Made by a program: the position numbers and the translations under genes
In this document: positions 1-7,299 of the stretch, one piece after another
How the letters are laid out: each line of letters starts with the position of its first letter
Position numbering within the stretch: the stretch's first letter is position 1
NCBI GenBank assembly: GCA_903898475.1
Contig: CAIUFU010000136.1
Span: 1 to 15,942 of the forward strand
Direction: 5' to 3'
Source: an uncultured Alphaproteobacteria bacterium
GTDB lineage: Bacteria; Pseudomonadota; Alphaproteobacteria; Rickettsiales; UBA1997
Length of the DNA stretch: 15,942 bases
The notes under the pieces: generated by a model
Told to the model about the DNA's origin: nothing
The model's database searches: none
Seen by the model: the letters and a program-made list of their open reading frames with translations, nothing else

Positions 1-132
1 ACCTAAGAATTTGGCGGTTAGGTAGACGGAAAATAAGGCGATACTAATCATCTTGATCAATTCACTCTTATTGTTTTTCAGCTCAGAAAGGTAAGTAGCG
101 GCTCGTTGTTTTACTTGTTGGAAGTCTGACAT
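1..132 (-). CDS. Unrecognised membrane protein, N-terminal fragment (traG position)
   Basis: The ATG at 132 has a good Shine-Dalgarno AGGAG at 138-142, five bases upstream. The reading frame stays open to the left edge, giving 44 residues. The first 27 are polar and look like an amphipathic cytoplasmic helix. From about residue 28 a hydrophobic stretch begins (MISIALFSVYLTAKFLG), probably a transmembrane helix. In F and in most related units traG follows traH, but the start of F TraG (periplasmic N terminus followed by membrane helices) does not resemble this sequence. It could be a divergent TraG or a small extra inner-membrane protein. The gene is cut by the window, so its length and function are unknown. 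Confidence 0.7.
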   Translation of the reverse strand, partial: MSDFQQVKQRAATYLSELKNNKSELIKMISIALFSVYLTAKFLG

Positions 133-137
133 TTTTT

Positions 138-142
138 CTCCT
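138..142 (-). promoter_or_regulatory. Ribosome binding site for the gene starting at 132
   Basis: AGGAG five bases upstream of the ATG at 132. It lies in the 43-base gap after traH, so this gene has its own strong initiation signal rather than relying on overlap coupling. No promoter-like sequence was recognised in the same gap. Confidence 0.7.
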
Positions 143-175
143 TTGGTTAGTTAAAAAAGTTAGTGCGTTAGTAAT

Positions 176-1648
176 TTATTTGAACTTGGACGAGAAGGCG
201 ATGTTAGCCTTCATCTGGCTACCCATGCGACCTGAAAGCATTCCTTGGAGCTTTTGGGTTTCTTGGATGATTTTGTAGCCTTTCTCAAATGAGTCTTTGT
301 CATCAATCTTGTATTGAGAAAGAACGGTACGGACGTGCTCGACGTCTTTTTGGAAACGATCAAGATTCTCATGATCAAAGTTTTTGATTTGTTTGGCTTG
401 CTCTTGTACTTCTTTAAGAATGGCGTCGAGATAGCTGTAGAGCATGTCAATGGCAACCAGCGTACTGTAATATTCAGGGTTGATGCCGCTTGCCGCAGAT
501 GAGGATCCAAAGTAGGCTTGGCGCGTCACCATGGCTTTATGGATGGGAATTGAGGTTTTGTTGACGAGGTCTATATGTTTAGCATCATATTTTGCACCAG
601 TTGCAATGCGTGTCACCATTTCACCCATGGCAGTAGCAATTCTTTTCTTGAAGGCTTTGTCGGCAGTAATGGTGATTGTTTGTTCGGTTGGATTTAGGCA
701 TTTCGTGCGCTCATCACATTTAAGAATGGTAATTTGTCCACCTTCAAGCAAGGCCTTGATCGTTTCGTTCTTAACAGCGATGGAAGATTTGTATGAGATT
801 TGAGGACCAGAATTATCATTTTCAGGACTTTTAATGATGATAGTGCCAGTAATTGCTTGTACAAACTGAGCTAATTCATCTTCGTTATCCGCAAGGATTT
901 GTGATTTCTTAAGAACTTCCCAAGCAACATTTATATCGAAAAGCCTGTTATCTCCATTGGCTGCATCAGCATTTTTATTGTGTTGCGTTGATTTACCGCC
1001 CGTTCCACATTCGTTTTTAGCCCTAGCATAATCTGTAGCATATCCTTTGCTATTAGCTGAAACTTCACAATAACTTTGAGACATCCCTGAATATTTGAGC
1101 CCAGACCCAACTAGGTTCTTGGCCATATCGCAGGAGTTAAGATTAATATTATTAATTCTATCAATCACGGACTGGAGTTGATCCATCGTGCCTTTGATTG
1201 CAGGCGAGAAGGTTTCCAAGGCCAACTGGAAAGCAAAACCAATAGCATTGCTTGGAATGGCTTTCATAAGAGCCACAAATTGATCTGTATTGATGTGGGA
1301 GAAGGCGCCCGTATAAATATCGATGCCACCACACCCCGCCCTAATTCCAGGAGGAATGATGCTAACTGGGTTGACGCTTACTACTTTAGAGCGGGCGGTA
1401 AAACTGCCTCCAGTATAGTATCCGGCACCTTGTAATTGATAACCACCAGCGTCAGTAGCGTTGGAAGAGGTACCACCTATGTCATTCCAGAAGCCTTCCA
1501 TTGAGGCAGAAACCGATTTCGCTTGAGCACTTATTGGAGAAATAAGTAAAATAAGCAAAATAAAAGCACAAAAGCAGGAATGAATAAAAACAGCAAAGTG
1601 GGAATATTTTTTTGCAGCAATGTTTATTGTTTTGTTTCTAGAAATCAT
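176..1648 (-). CDS. traH: TraH, conjugal pilus assembly protein
   Basis: F-type TraH is an exported protein needed for pilus extension and retraction, working with TraF, TraW, TraU and TrbB/TrbC. I place the start at the ATG at 1648 (490 residues). It has GGAGG at 1655-1659 six bases upstream, whereas the longer frame from 1690 would overlap traF by 53 bases. A long basic N-terminal region and hydrophobic core (about residues 18-40) end in AQA, a likely signal-peptidase site. The family signature follows: AGCGGIDIYTGAFSHINTDQ, then a conserved block with ALMKAIPSNAIGFAFQLALE. The C-terminal third is charged and probably coiled coil, as in the family. The mature part has six cysteines. Length is slightly above F TraH (about 458). 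Confidence 0.96.
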   Translation of the reverse strand: MISRNKTINIAAKKYSHFAVFIHSCFCAFILLILLISPISAQAKSVSASMEGFWNDIGGTSSNATDAGGYQLQGAGYYTGGSFTARSKVVSVNPVSIIPPGIRAGCGGIDIYTGAFSHINTDQFVALMKAIPSNAIGFAFQLALETFSPAIKGTMDQLQSVIDRINNINLNSCDMAKNLVGSGLKYSGMSQSYCEVSANSKGYATDYARAKNECGTGGKSTQHNKNADAANGDNRLFDINVAWEVLKKSQILADNEDELAQFVQAITGTIIIKSPENDNSGPQISYKSSIAVKNETIKALLEGGQITILKCDERTKCLNPTEQTITITADKAFKKRIATAMGEMVTRIATGAKYDAKHIDLVNKTSIPIHKAMVTRQAYFGSSSAASGINPEYYSTLVAIDMLYSYLDAILKEVQEQAKQIKNFDHENLDRFQKDVEHVRTVLSQYKIDDKDSFEKGYKIIQETQKLQGMLSGRMGSQMKANIAFSSKFK

Positions 1649-2447
1649 CTCCCACCTCCAATTTAGTTTGTGCGTAAATCCTCTCTTCAAGCTCAGAATG
1701 GGCTAAAACACCGAAGCCGATCGGAATTACTTTTCGGGTTTTTTTGTCGAAGAGGAGGGTGGCAGGAACGGTGCTATTATCTATTCCCATCCGAGCAATC
1801 TGGCCGTTATTCACCATAAACTTTGGCCATTCAGGCAAGCTTCCACCATCCATTGAAACAGCCATAATACTGATGCCATATTTTTGCTGGAATGCTTTAA
1901 GGATTGGCGAATAGCGATGGCAATGCGGACAAGATCCACTGAAGAGGAAGAAAACGCCGTAGCGGTCGTTGATGCTTCTGATAGTGCTTTCAACATCGGC
2001 ATTTCTTTTGTCGGTCCATGATTCTTTGCCTACTTTTGAGACAGGTCTTTGCAAAGTGTAATCAAGATTTGGAGTTTTCCAAAGGACGCGGCGCCATTGA
2101 TCAGCAAATGTGCCGGAGCGATCAAGCACGGTCTTTTGGTAGGCCATATAATCTTTGATATTATCCTCAGTTGGGTAGATGACTGCTTTGGTTTTTTTGT
2201 CATCAAGGGTTTTTTTGATTTCAGCGAGTTTCTGGGCAGCATCCTCTTGGTTTTGAGGGACCTCTTTAGCTATTTGTTTTGGGTCTTCTTTTACTTCTTC
2301 TGCTTTTTCCTCTTGGCAATAGAAGTTCCAACCTAAGCCATATTCGGCACAGTAATTGGGCTTTTTAGCGTGAGCTGCTGAAGATAATAGAACCGCTAGA
2401 GTCAGTGTAAGTGAAAGGATATGTTTAGTTAGAGGTTGTCTTTCCAT
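1638..2447 (-). CDS. traF: TraF, thioredoxin-fold conjugal pilus assembly protein with a CPHC motif
   Basis: 269 residues. A signal peptide ends near AAHA (residue 27). Two cysteines follow in NYCAEYGLGWNFYCQ (C33, C44), a conserved N-terminal feature of F-type TraF. Residues 45-90 are acidic and lysine-rich, probably coiled coil. The C-terminal half is a thioredoxin-like domain: FFLFSGSCPHCHRYSP with C173 and C176, and a likely cis-proline in STVPA (P228). F-plasmid TraF lacks the CXXC pair, so this copy is probably redox-active and may form or isomerise disulfides in TraN, TraU and TraH. The ATG at 2447 has GGAGG at 2451-2455, only three bases away, and overlaps the end of traN by 23 bases. 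Confidence 0.95.
   Translation of the reverse strand: MERQPLTKHILSLTLTLAVLLSSAAHAKKPNYCAEYGLGWNFYCQEEKAEEVKEDPKQIAKEVPQNQEDAAQKLAEIKKTLDDKKTKAVIYPTEDNIKDYMAYQKTVLDRSGTFADQWRRVLWKTPNLDYTLQRPVSKVGKESWTDKRNADVESTIRSINDRYGVFFLFSGSCPHCHRYSPILKAFQQKYGISIMAVSMDGGSLPEWPKFMVNNGQIARMGIDNSTVPATLLFDKKTRKVIPIGFGVLAHSELEERIYAQTKLEVGDDF
1655..1659 (-). promoter_or_regulatory. Ribosome binding site deciding the traH start
   Basis: GGAGG lies six bases upstream of the ATG at 1648 and inside the last codons of traF. It selects this ATG over the in-frame ATG at 1690, which has no comparable signal. The two genes overlap by 11 bases (1638-1648), so translation is probably coupled. Confidence 0.75.
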
Positions 2448-4086
2448 AAGCCTCCACCGTTTGTTTTACTTTGCCTTCGATGTAGCTTTGGTTTGGCAAA
2501 GTAGCACTGCTTGTGATATCGGAGATGATTTCGCTTAAATCCATTGTGTCGAATTTAAGATTTTGCAGCTCATTTGCGGTTAGGCCGCGGCAATCTGGTG
2601 ATTCACCTGAACCCCAACCAATTCCCAGCTGCGCCTTTCCTTGTTCGTTAATTACGCGCGAGATTTTTGAACCAAAACAGCAATAGCTTTTTGTAGTAGT
2701 TTGGCATGTGCCGATGATTGGGATTTTTTTGGAACAGTAAGAGCCAACGTAATGGCAGAGCTTCTTTTCTTGAGATTTCATTAGTTGAATCTCGCTGTCT
2801 TTACAGCTTGCTCCTAGATAGTCTTGACCCCACCCGCTGTCACTACAGCAGTTATTGTAGCTGATTGAATCTTTATCGCAGGAATTTTTTGTACCGGTAA
2901 AAATTTTTAAATTATCAATTGAGGCATCATTATCTTTGCCCATTTGATTGAGGGCTTGGAGATAAGAAATGGATTTCGCGAAGTCTTTTGAGTCAGAATC
3001 TGCTTCAACTTTGGTACATTGACCATTAGTACAATAAACATTGGAACCACAGGTGACGTTAGCAGTCGAAGTGGTTGTGGTAGTAGCGCAGTTGTAAAGA
3101 TTTTGGGTGTAGTTGCAGATATTCTCATCCGAGAAACTTAAGCATTTTGAGCTTTGGAATGAACAGTTGCTTGGAATGTTGACGCAGGTATCAACCATGT
3201 TACAGACACGATCTTTAGCGTAGTTGATTAAATATTTTGCGTTACCAGAACCCCAATCAGCAACTCCTAGAATCATCTCTATCTTGTTGTCGCCGTTGAT
3301 TAAGTAAGGTGCTAAATCAGTGTTGGGTGCAAAACTGGAATATCTACCGCGCTCACAGTAGCCGGCATTCACATCTCCATCTTGAAAAACTACACTACCA
3401 TTGAGTTTGATTTGAGTTACATCATCCCCACCTGCCGTTAGTAGCCTAAACGACGTAATTGCTGACTTATCTTTGATGTAAACAGTGGTATTGGCGTAGT
3501 ATTTGGTGCATCTACCTCCCCTACTTGCTGGAAAATCAACCATAATATAAGGATAACTGAAGGTCGTTTGAGATCCCCCAGAAACACTCACTAACTTTGC
3601 GCCATCTACGCAATTAGGTTCGATGTATTTATCACAGGTGCGTAGAGCGTTTTCAGTTTTAGTAAGAGTTAGAGGCTTACATTCACCATAAGTGCCGGTA
3701 AGCATTGCAACTATTTGATCAGGATTGCCTTCGATTGCTTTACCAGTATTGAGAAAAGAATCATTTGGGTTAATAGTCATTTGCGGGCGATTTGGCAAAC
3801 CATTACTCATTAAATCACCTTCGGATGATGATTTAATTTTGGCTTGAGCATCAGCGTCAGTGCTGCCACCGCCATAATATTTGGTTTGTTCTGGATTGTC
3901 CGTTGTGTAACCGGGAACAGTTGATTTGTTTTGGGCAGTGATTGTTGTGGTGGCAGAATCTTTGTAAGTAGCACCAAAGTCTAAGGCCGATTGACGAGCG
4001 TCGGAAATGGCATCAGCAAAGGCGAAAAGTGGAATAATTGCGAAAATGGTGAGAATTGGAAAGGTGATTAGTTTCAATTTTTTCAC
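2425..4086 (-). CDS. traN: TraN, cysteine-rich mating-pair stabilisation outer-membrane protein
   Basis: 553 residues from a GTG start at 4086, with GAGG six bases upstream, overlapping the trbC stop as GTGA. The signal peptide ends near FAFA (about residue 24). TraN sits in the outer membrane of the donor and stabilises mating aggregates by contacting the recipient surface. The conserved C-terminal block is clear: NNCCSDSGWGQDYLGASC, KLCHYVGSYCSKK, SYCCFGSKISR, then QLGIGWG and PDCRGL. I count 24 cysteines, typical of this family. The N-terminal and central part (residues about 25-330) is variable and carries the likely recipient-recognition region; threonine-rich stretches are present. Downstream neighbours traF and traH complete the usual N-F-H set. 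F TraN is about 602 residues. Confidence 0.95.
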   Translation of the reverse strand: MKKLKLITFPILTIFAIIPLFAFADAISDARQSALDFGATYKDSATTTITAQNKSTVPGYTTDNPEQTKYYGGGSTDADAQAKIKSSSEGDLMSNGLPNRPQMTINPNDSFLNTGKAIEGNPDQIVAMLTGTYGECKPLTLTKTENALRTCDKYIEPNCVDGAKLVSVSGGSQTTFSYPYIMVDFPASRGGRCTKYYANTTVYIKDKSAITSFRLLTAGGDDVTQIKLNGSVVFQDGDVNAGYCERGRYSSFAPNTDLAPYLINGDNKIEMILGVADWGSGNAKYLINYAKDRVCNMVDTCVNIPSNCSFQSSKCLSFSDENICNYTQNLYNCATTTTTSTANVTCGSNVYCTNGQCTKVEADSDSKDFAKSISYLQALNQMGKDNDASIDNLKIFTGTKNSCDKDSISYNNCCSDSGWGQDYLGASCKDSEIQLMKSQEKKLCHYVGSYCSKKIPIIGTCQTTTKSYCCFGSKISRVINEQGKAQLGIGWGSGESPDCRGLTANELQNLKFDTMDLSEIISDITSSATLPNQSYIEGKVKQTVEAYGKTTSN

Positions 4087-4997
4087 TTTTGACCTCGGGA
4101 GTTGATTTTGGCCAGTATTGCAGCAGCTTGTGATTTGGCGTCGCCTTGGCCGTCAGCAAATTGTTCGAGGACATAATTCAGGGTGACATTACCGGTAATG
4201 CGGTCGTGAATTGGGGTGAAATTGCAGCTAGATTCTTCACAATCTTGGGCGGGTTTGGCTAGAACTACAAAGGTTGGAACTAACTCAACATTGAACATCT
4301 CAAAAAGCCGCGGATCAATGATAGCTGAAACATTTTCTTTGGCGAGTTCACCAAGAAATTGTTGGGTGTTGCGCAGAGCACCTCCAATTAGGCCTCTAAA
4401 TACCATGACTCCACCTGATTGTCTGGCTTGGATCATCAAATCTTTGAGGGAAGCTCTAGGAATTGATGCCGATACAAAAATCATCAAAGGATAATTGGTG
4501 ATTTGATTCTTTTGAATATCCGTAGGCTTAAAGCGGTAGTTGTTTAAGAGCTTGCCAATTGAATCATTTTCGCGCTCTTTGGCGTTGGTGCTGACGTTAT
4601 AATCAATTGTTGGCAAAGGTTTGGCTTGTTTGGCCAGAAGTTCATTTTTATTTTTCTGAATCCACTCAGCTTGAGTTTTATAAGCTTGGCCTTTTTGAAC
4701 ATTCTCAACGCTACTTAAAACTTCACTGACGCTTTTAGCATGAGTATTTATGGCCCTCTCTTTGCTGGCCTCAATTTTCTCTACTAGCTCTTCCACCTCT
4801 TCAACTTCTGATTTATCTGTTTTCCCAACTACTGCTTTACCGGAACTAGGAGAATTAGTTTTAATATTTTCGATAAATCTCGTCGCTTCCAATCTGTCTT
4901 TTTCACTGATTTCAGGCACAGCGATCGGTTCACCTGCTTGCAGTGTGAAGGGCAGTAATATTGCGATGATTAAACTTCTAAGGAGCAACTGTGACAC
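4083..4997 (-). CDS. trbC: TrbC, F-type pilus assembly protein
   Basis: Periplasmic F-type TrbC, which acts with TraW and TraU in pilus assembly. From the GTG at 4997 it is 304 residues: a signal peptide (LLLRSLIIAILLPFTLQA, cleavage about residue 21), an acidic region with a probable coiled coil (VEEVEELVEKIEASKE onward, about residues 55-125), then the TrbC domain. The domain begins at PLMIFVSASIPRASLKDLM, continues through GGVMVFRGLIGG, and has a thioredoxin-like VELVPTFVV segment with a probable cis-proline. The open frame extends to 5117, but that would overlap traU by 140 bases and place the signal peptide internally. An ATT at 5003 is better spaced from the GGAGG at 5011-5015 than the GTG. 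F TrbC is about 212 residues, so the N-terminal spacer is long. Confidence 0.92.
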   Translation of the reverse strand: MSQLLLRSLIIAILLPFTLQAGEPIAVPEISEKDRLEATRFIENIKTNSPSSGKAVVGKTDKSEVEEVEELVEKIEASKERAINTHAKSVSEVLSSVENVQKGQAYKTQAEWIQKNKNELLAKQAKPLPTIDYNVSTNAKERENDSIGKLLNNYRFKPTDIQKNQITNYPLMIFVSASIPRASLKDLMIQARQSGGVMVFRGLIGGALRNTQQFLGELAKENVSAIIDPRLFEMFNVELVPTFVVLAKPAQDCEESSCNFTPIHDRITGNVTLNYVLEQFADGQGDAKSQAAAILAKINSRGQK

Positions 4998-6003
4998 AGC
5001 AATTACGCTTCCTCCATAGCAAGTAGTTAAAATCTTCACCTTGTACCGGAATCTCACGAAAAGACTCCCAGAACATAGTTGCTTTACCCAAGGGATTACA
5101 CCCAAGCAGCGGGTCAATTGTTGGAACCGGCACAGTAAGCTGTGTACGATATTGGCTCTTTTTAATCATTGGCGATGGAATCGCGGCGCAAATTGCTTCA
5201 GGGCCGGAGGTGATTGGTAAAAAAGTCTCGCGATGCATTTTATAAACCATGCGTGACACCACTAGAGCTGAGGACTGAATTGAAGTGTTGTGGGTAATTA
5301 CCTTACCGTTCATTGGGTACATACTGCCTTGACAACCGGAACACCAGAACAATGGATCAAGTGGTAGCCAGACACTTGCTGACAAGCAGTCAGCAGCACA
5401 TGCAGCTTGAGCGATTAGATTTCCAAACAAAATTGACTCAGGACTTAGAACAAAAGACAGCTCATCATCTTGCCAGAGTGGATCAATTTCAGTGATGTAG
5501 GCGATGTCAAAATTTTGTGTGTTTTCAACACATAAAACATCCATGACCAAACTCAACAAGCTAAAGACAGGATATTGGTACCAATGCACATTCCACGTTG
5601 CCGGATTAAGCTCTGTTCCCGCCCCAACCTCAGGATCTCCTCCGGAGCCAAGTGGAATACCCGGATCAATTTTTTTGCCGCCAATACCAACGAAGCAGAA
5701 TGGCTCTTTAGTGACATCAATCAAACGAATTGGCTCCCAATAACCAACTGCGACGCCGATTCTAACAAACACCGGAGGTGGTGCAGGACAGGCACAGACA
5801 GGAGACGGAAAATTGGTTGTATCGGCAGTTTTGCCCGGAGCAACAGGGGCAGCCCCAATTGTTATCGGTAAAACACAGGCCCAACAAATGTCGGTGATTG
5901 GATTCACCATGCGGCCTGTGCATGTTTTAGCCTGAACTGTGCTTGAAACAAAAAAAGATAAAATAAGCAATATTGAAGTGGTTAAAAAAGGGGAGTGTTT
6001 CAC
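4978..6003 (-). CDS. traU: TraU, periplasmic pilus assembly and DNA transfer protein
   Basis: 341 residues from a GTG start at 6003, overlapping the traW stop as GTGA. The GAGAGGTGG tract just upstream provides the ribosome binding site. A signal peptide ends near VQA (about residue 25). The protein is a textbook TraU: RMVNPITDICWACVLPI, a GYWEPIRLIDVTKEPFCF block, LNPATWNVHWYQYP, AACAADCLSA, DPLFWCSGCQGSMYP, and a C-terminal MFWESFREIPVQGEDFNYLL. I count 15 cysteines after the signal peptide, consistent with a disulfide-stabilised periplasmic protein. TraU is required for pilus production and more strongly for DNA transfer. F TraU is about 330 residues, so the gene appears complete and conserved. 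Its 3' end overlaps trbC by 20 bases. Confidence 0.97.
   Translation of the reverse strand: MKHSPFLTTSILLILSFFVSSTVQAKTCTGRMVNPITDICWACVLPITIGAAPVAPGKTADTTNFPSPVCACPAPPPVFVRIGVAVGYWEPIRLIDVTKEPFCFVGIGGKKIDPGIPLGSGGDPEVGAGTELNPATWNVHWYQYPVFSLLSLVMDVLCVENTQNFDIAYITEIDPLWQDDELSFVLSPESILFGNLIAQAACAADCLSASVWLPLDPLFWCSGCQGSMYPMNGKVITHNTSIQSSALVVSRMVYKMHRETFLPITSGPEAICAAIPSPMIKKSQYRTQLTVPVPTIDPLLGCNPLGKATMFWESFREIPVQGEDFNYLLWRKRNCCVTVAP
5011..5015 (-). promoter_or_regulatory. Ribosome binding site near the trbC start
   Basis: GGAGG inside the 3' end of traU. It is 13 bases from the GTG at 4997, which is long, and 7 bases from an in-frame ATT at 5003, which is ideal spacing. ATT initiation is rare but known (infC), so the true trbC start is undecided between these two. 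They differ by only two residues. Confidence 0.5.
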
Positions 6004-6620
6004 AAAGCCACCTCTCTTACTTTCAACATCTTACCTTCTTGCTCAACCACTGCCGGCACAGCTTTAATACCAAATTTATTAGTTAGGTTGCCCCCCTGGT
6101 CAAAATAAAGACGCACTTTTCTAGTACGCATTAGGTCGATAATTTTACCGCGAATCAGGATAATTTTAGCTTTTGATTTGCGCTGTTTGTGCTGTTTTAA
6201 TGCCCATTTAACTTGGGTTTCATCATCACCATCGATGAAGATTAGGGCTTGGGTCATGGAGAGGTAATCGAGTGGGTTAACCTTGGTTCCAGCTCGATAA
6301 AAGACTTTGCCAGTTTGATCGGCTAGATCAGTGGGCTTAGAAACTGATGGATCGAAGAGCCATTCACGATTGCCGGCCGCCTTGGTTATTCCACCAACTT
6401 CTTTTGGGGAATTAACGCTTGCCACCATTTGGGTTTTCATGTCATTTTGGAACTTGGCTAACTTACCATCCTTTTGGGCAGCTTGAAGCTTCTCCTGAAT
6501 GTCTTTTAAAAAGTCCTTTTCAGTGATTTGGTAAGTTGAACCTTGGATTCCGTAGTCTTTTGCGACTACTGCTTTGCTACTAAAAAGTAGCAATAGCAGT
6601 GCCAATAATGTCTTTTTCAT
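6000..6620 (-). CDS. traW: TraW, periplasmic pilus assembly protein
   Basis: 206 residues from the ATG at 6620, chosen over the adjacent TTG at 6623 because AGGA lies seven bases upstream of the ATG. The signal peptide is MKKTLLALLLLLFSS... ending VVA. Family blocks are easy to see: REWLFDPSVSKPTDLADQ, GKVFYRAGTKVNPLDYLSMT, ALIFIDGDDETQVKWAL, and the C-terminal LYFDQGGNLTNKFGIKAVPA, whose shape suggests a thioredoxin-like end. TraW is needed for F pilus assembly and works with TrbC and TraU. It overlaps the upstream peptidase gene by 41 bases. Length matches F TraW (about 210). Confidence 0.97.
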   Translation of the reverse strand: MKKTLLALLLLLFSSKAVVAKDYGIQGSTYQITEKDFLKDIQEKLQAAQKDGKLAKFQNDMKTQMVASVNSPKEVGGITKAAGNREWLFDPSVSKPTDLADQTGKVFYRAGTKVNPLDYLSMTQALIFIDGDDETQVKWALKQHKQRKSKAKIILIRGKIIDLMRTRKVRLYFDQGGNLTNKFGIKAVPAVVEQEGKMLKVREVAL

Positions 6621-7266
6621 CAACTAGTCCTAGGTCTTGGTAACGAGAATCGAGAGAGTCTTTGTGAGGGGTATAAGCAAAGAACTTGTGAGGCGGAATG
6701 ATTCCTGGCTCTATTGGAAGTAATATGCGCTCGCCTCCTTCAAACTTTGATGATTTTTTTGTGGCAAAATCCTCAAACTTCTTAGTGTAAGGCTTGATCA
6801 CGCCAATCAGCTTACCGGCTACATAAGCCTCTTTGTCGATAATGGTAATTTTTCTGCTTTTGAACTCTTCTGGATTAGTAAGTCTGAAAAGATTAAAGTT
6901 GCGGAAAACTTCCTCATAAGTCAGATCATCAAACTTGGCATCTTTTGGGACTAGAACCTGATCCTTATAAATTTCCCCACCCTTAACCTCTATTTGATCT
7001 CCGGCAAAGCCTCCAGCTAGCTTAATAAACTCTTTTTCTTGGTTAGGGTAGTGCTTGTTATTTCTGACTTTGAAGACAAAGATTTGATCTACCTTGCTTG
7101 GGAGCTTACCTTTAAGAATTAGAGCGGAGCGAATTGGCAAAGACTCACTACGATTTACAACAAGTTGGAAATTGGCCTGTAAAATCCAACCAATCACCAT
7201 GATTGTCGCGGCAAGCAATACTGCTTTAGTTGATGATATTCTTGCGCGTTTACTGAGTTTTTTCAT
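6580..7266 (-). CDS. S26-family signal peptidase, TraF/TrhF type (probable pilin processing)
   Basis: 228 residues with one membrane anchor (about residues 15-31) and the catalytic part in the periplasm. The catalytic serine is most likely S42 in NRSESLPI (the S-x-P box). The general-base lysine is K82 in FIKLAGGFAGDQI, which matches the Lys...Gly-Asp box of type I signal peptidases. The C-terminal box SLDSRYQDLGLV is the conserved S-x-DSR-Y region. Such peptidases occur in MPF operons (RP4 TraF, R27 TrhF) and process or cyclise pilin. F itself has none and uses host LepB. The start has AAGGAG at 7273-7278, six bases upstream. The name traF is avoided because the thioredoxin-fold TraF is at 1638-2447. 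Confidence 0.9.
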   Translation of the reverse strand: MKKLSKRARISSTKAVLLAATIMVIGWILQANFQLVVNRSESLPIRSALILKGKLPSKVDQIFVFKVRNNKHYPNQEKEFIKLAGGFAGDQIEVKGGEIYKDQVLVPKDAKFDDLTYEEVFRNFNLFRLTNPEEFKSRKITIIDKEAYVAGKLIGVIKPYTKKFEDFATKKSSKFEGGERILLPIEPGIIPPHKFFAYTPHKDSLDSRYQDLGLVDEKDIIGTAIATF

Positions 7267-7299
7267 TTTTTACTCCTTAGTTTTAGGTTAATTTTTGGG

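Noticed and set aside
133..175. Possible terminator after traH
   Set aside because: No inverted repeat with a U-tract is visible and the next gene continues in the same direction with its own ribosome binding site.
531..803. Plus-strand open frame inside traH
   Set aside because: It is fully antisense to a well-conserved gene, with no ribosome binding site and no recognisable protein features.
2907..3128. Alternative minus-strand frame within traN
   Set aside because: The traN frame with its conserved cysteines covers this stretch; the alternative frame has no support.
4750..5019. Plus-strand open frame with a serine-rich start antisense to trbC
   Set aside because: Its composition is what the reverse complement of an E/K-rich coiled coil gives; it is a shadow of trbC.
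4998..5117. N-terminal extension of trbC to 5117
   Set aside because: It would overlap traU by 140 bases and bury the signal peptide behind about 40 residues.
5313..5871. Overlapping plus-strand frames antisense to traU
   Set aside because: TraU is strongly conserved in this stretch on the other strand and these frames show no family motif.
7267..7299. Possible promoter or terminator in the 33-base gap before the S26 peptidase gene
   Set aside because: The gap is AT-rich, but there is no convincing -35/-10 pair and no stable GC stem with a T run; only the ribosome binding site is clear.
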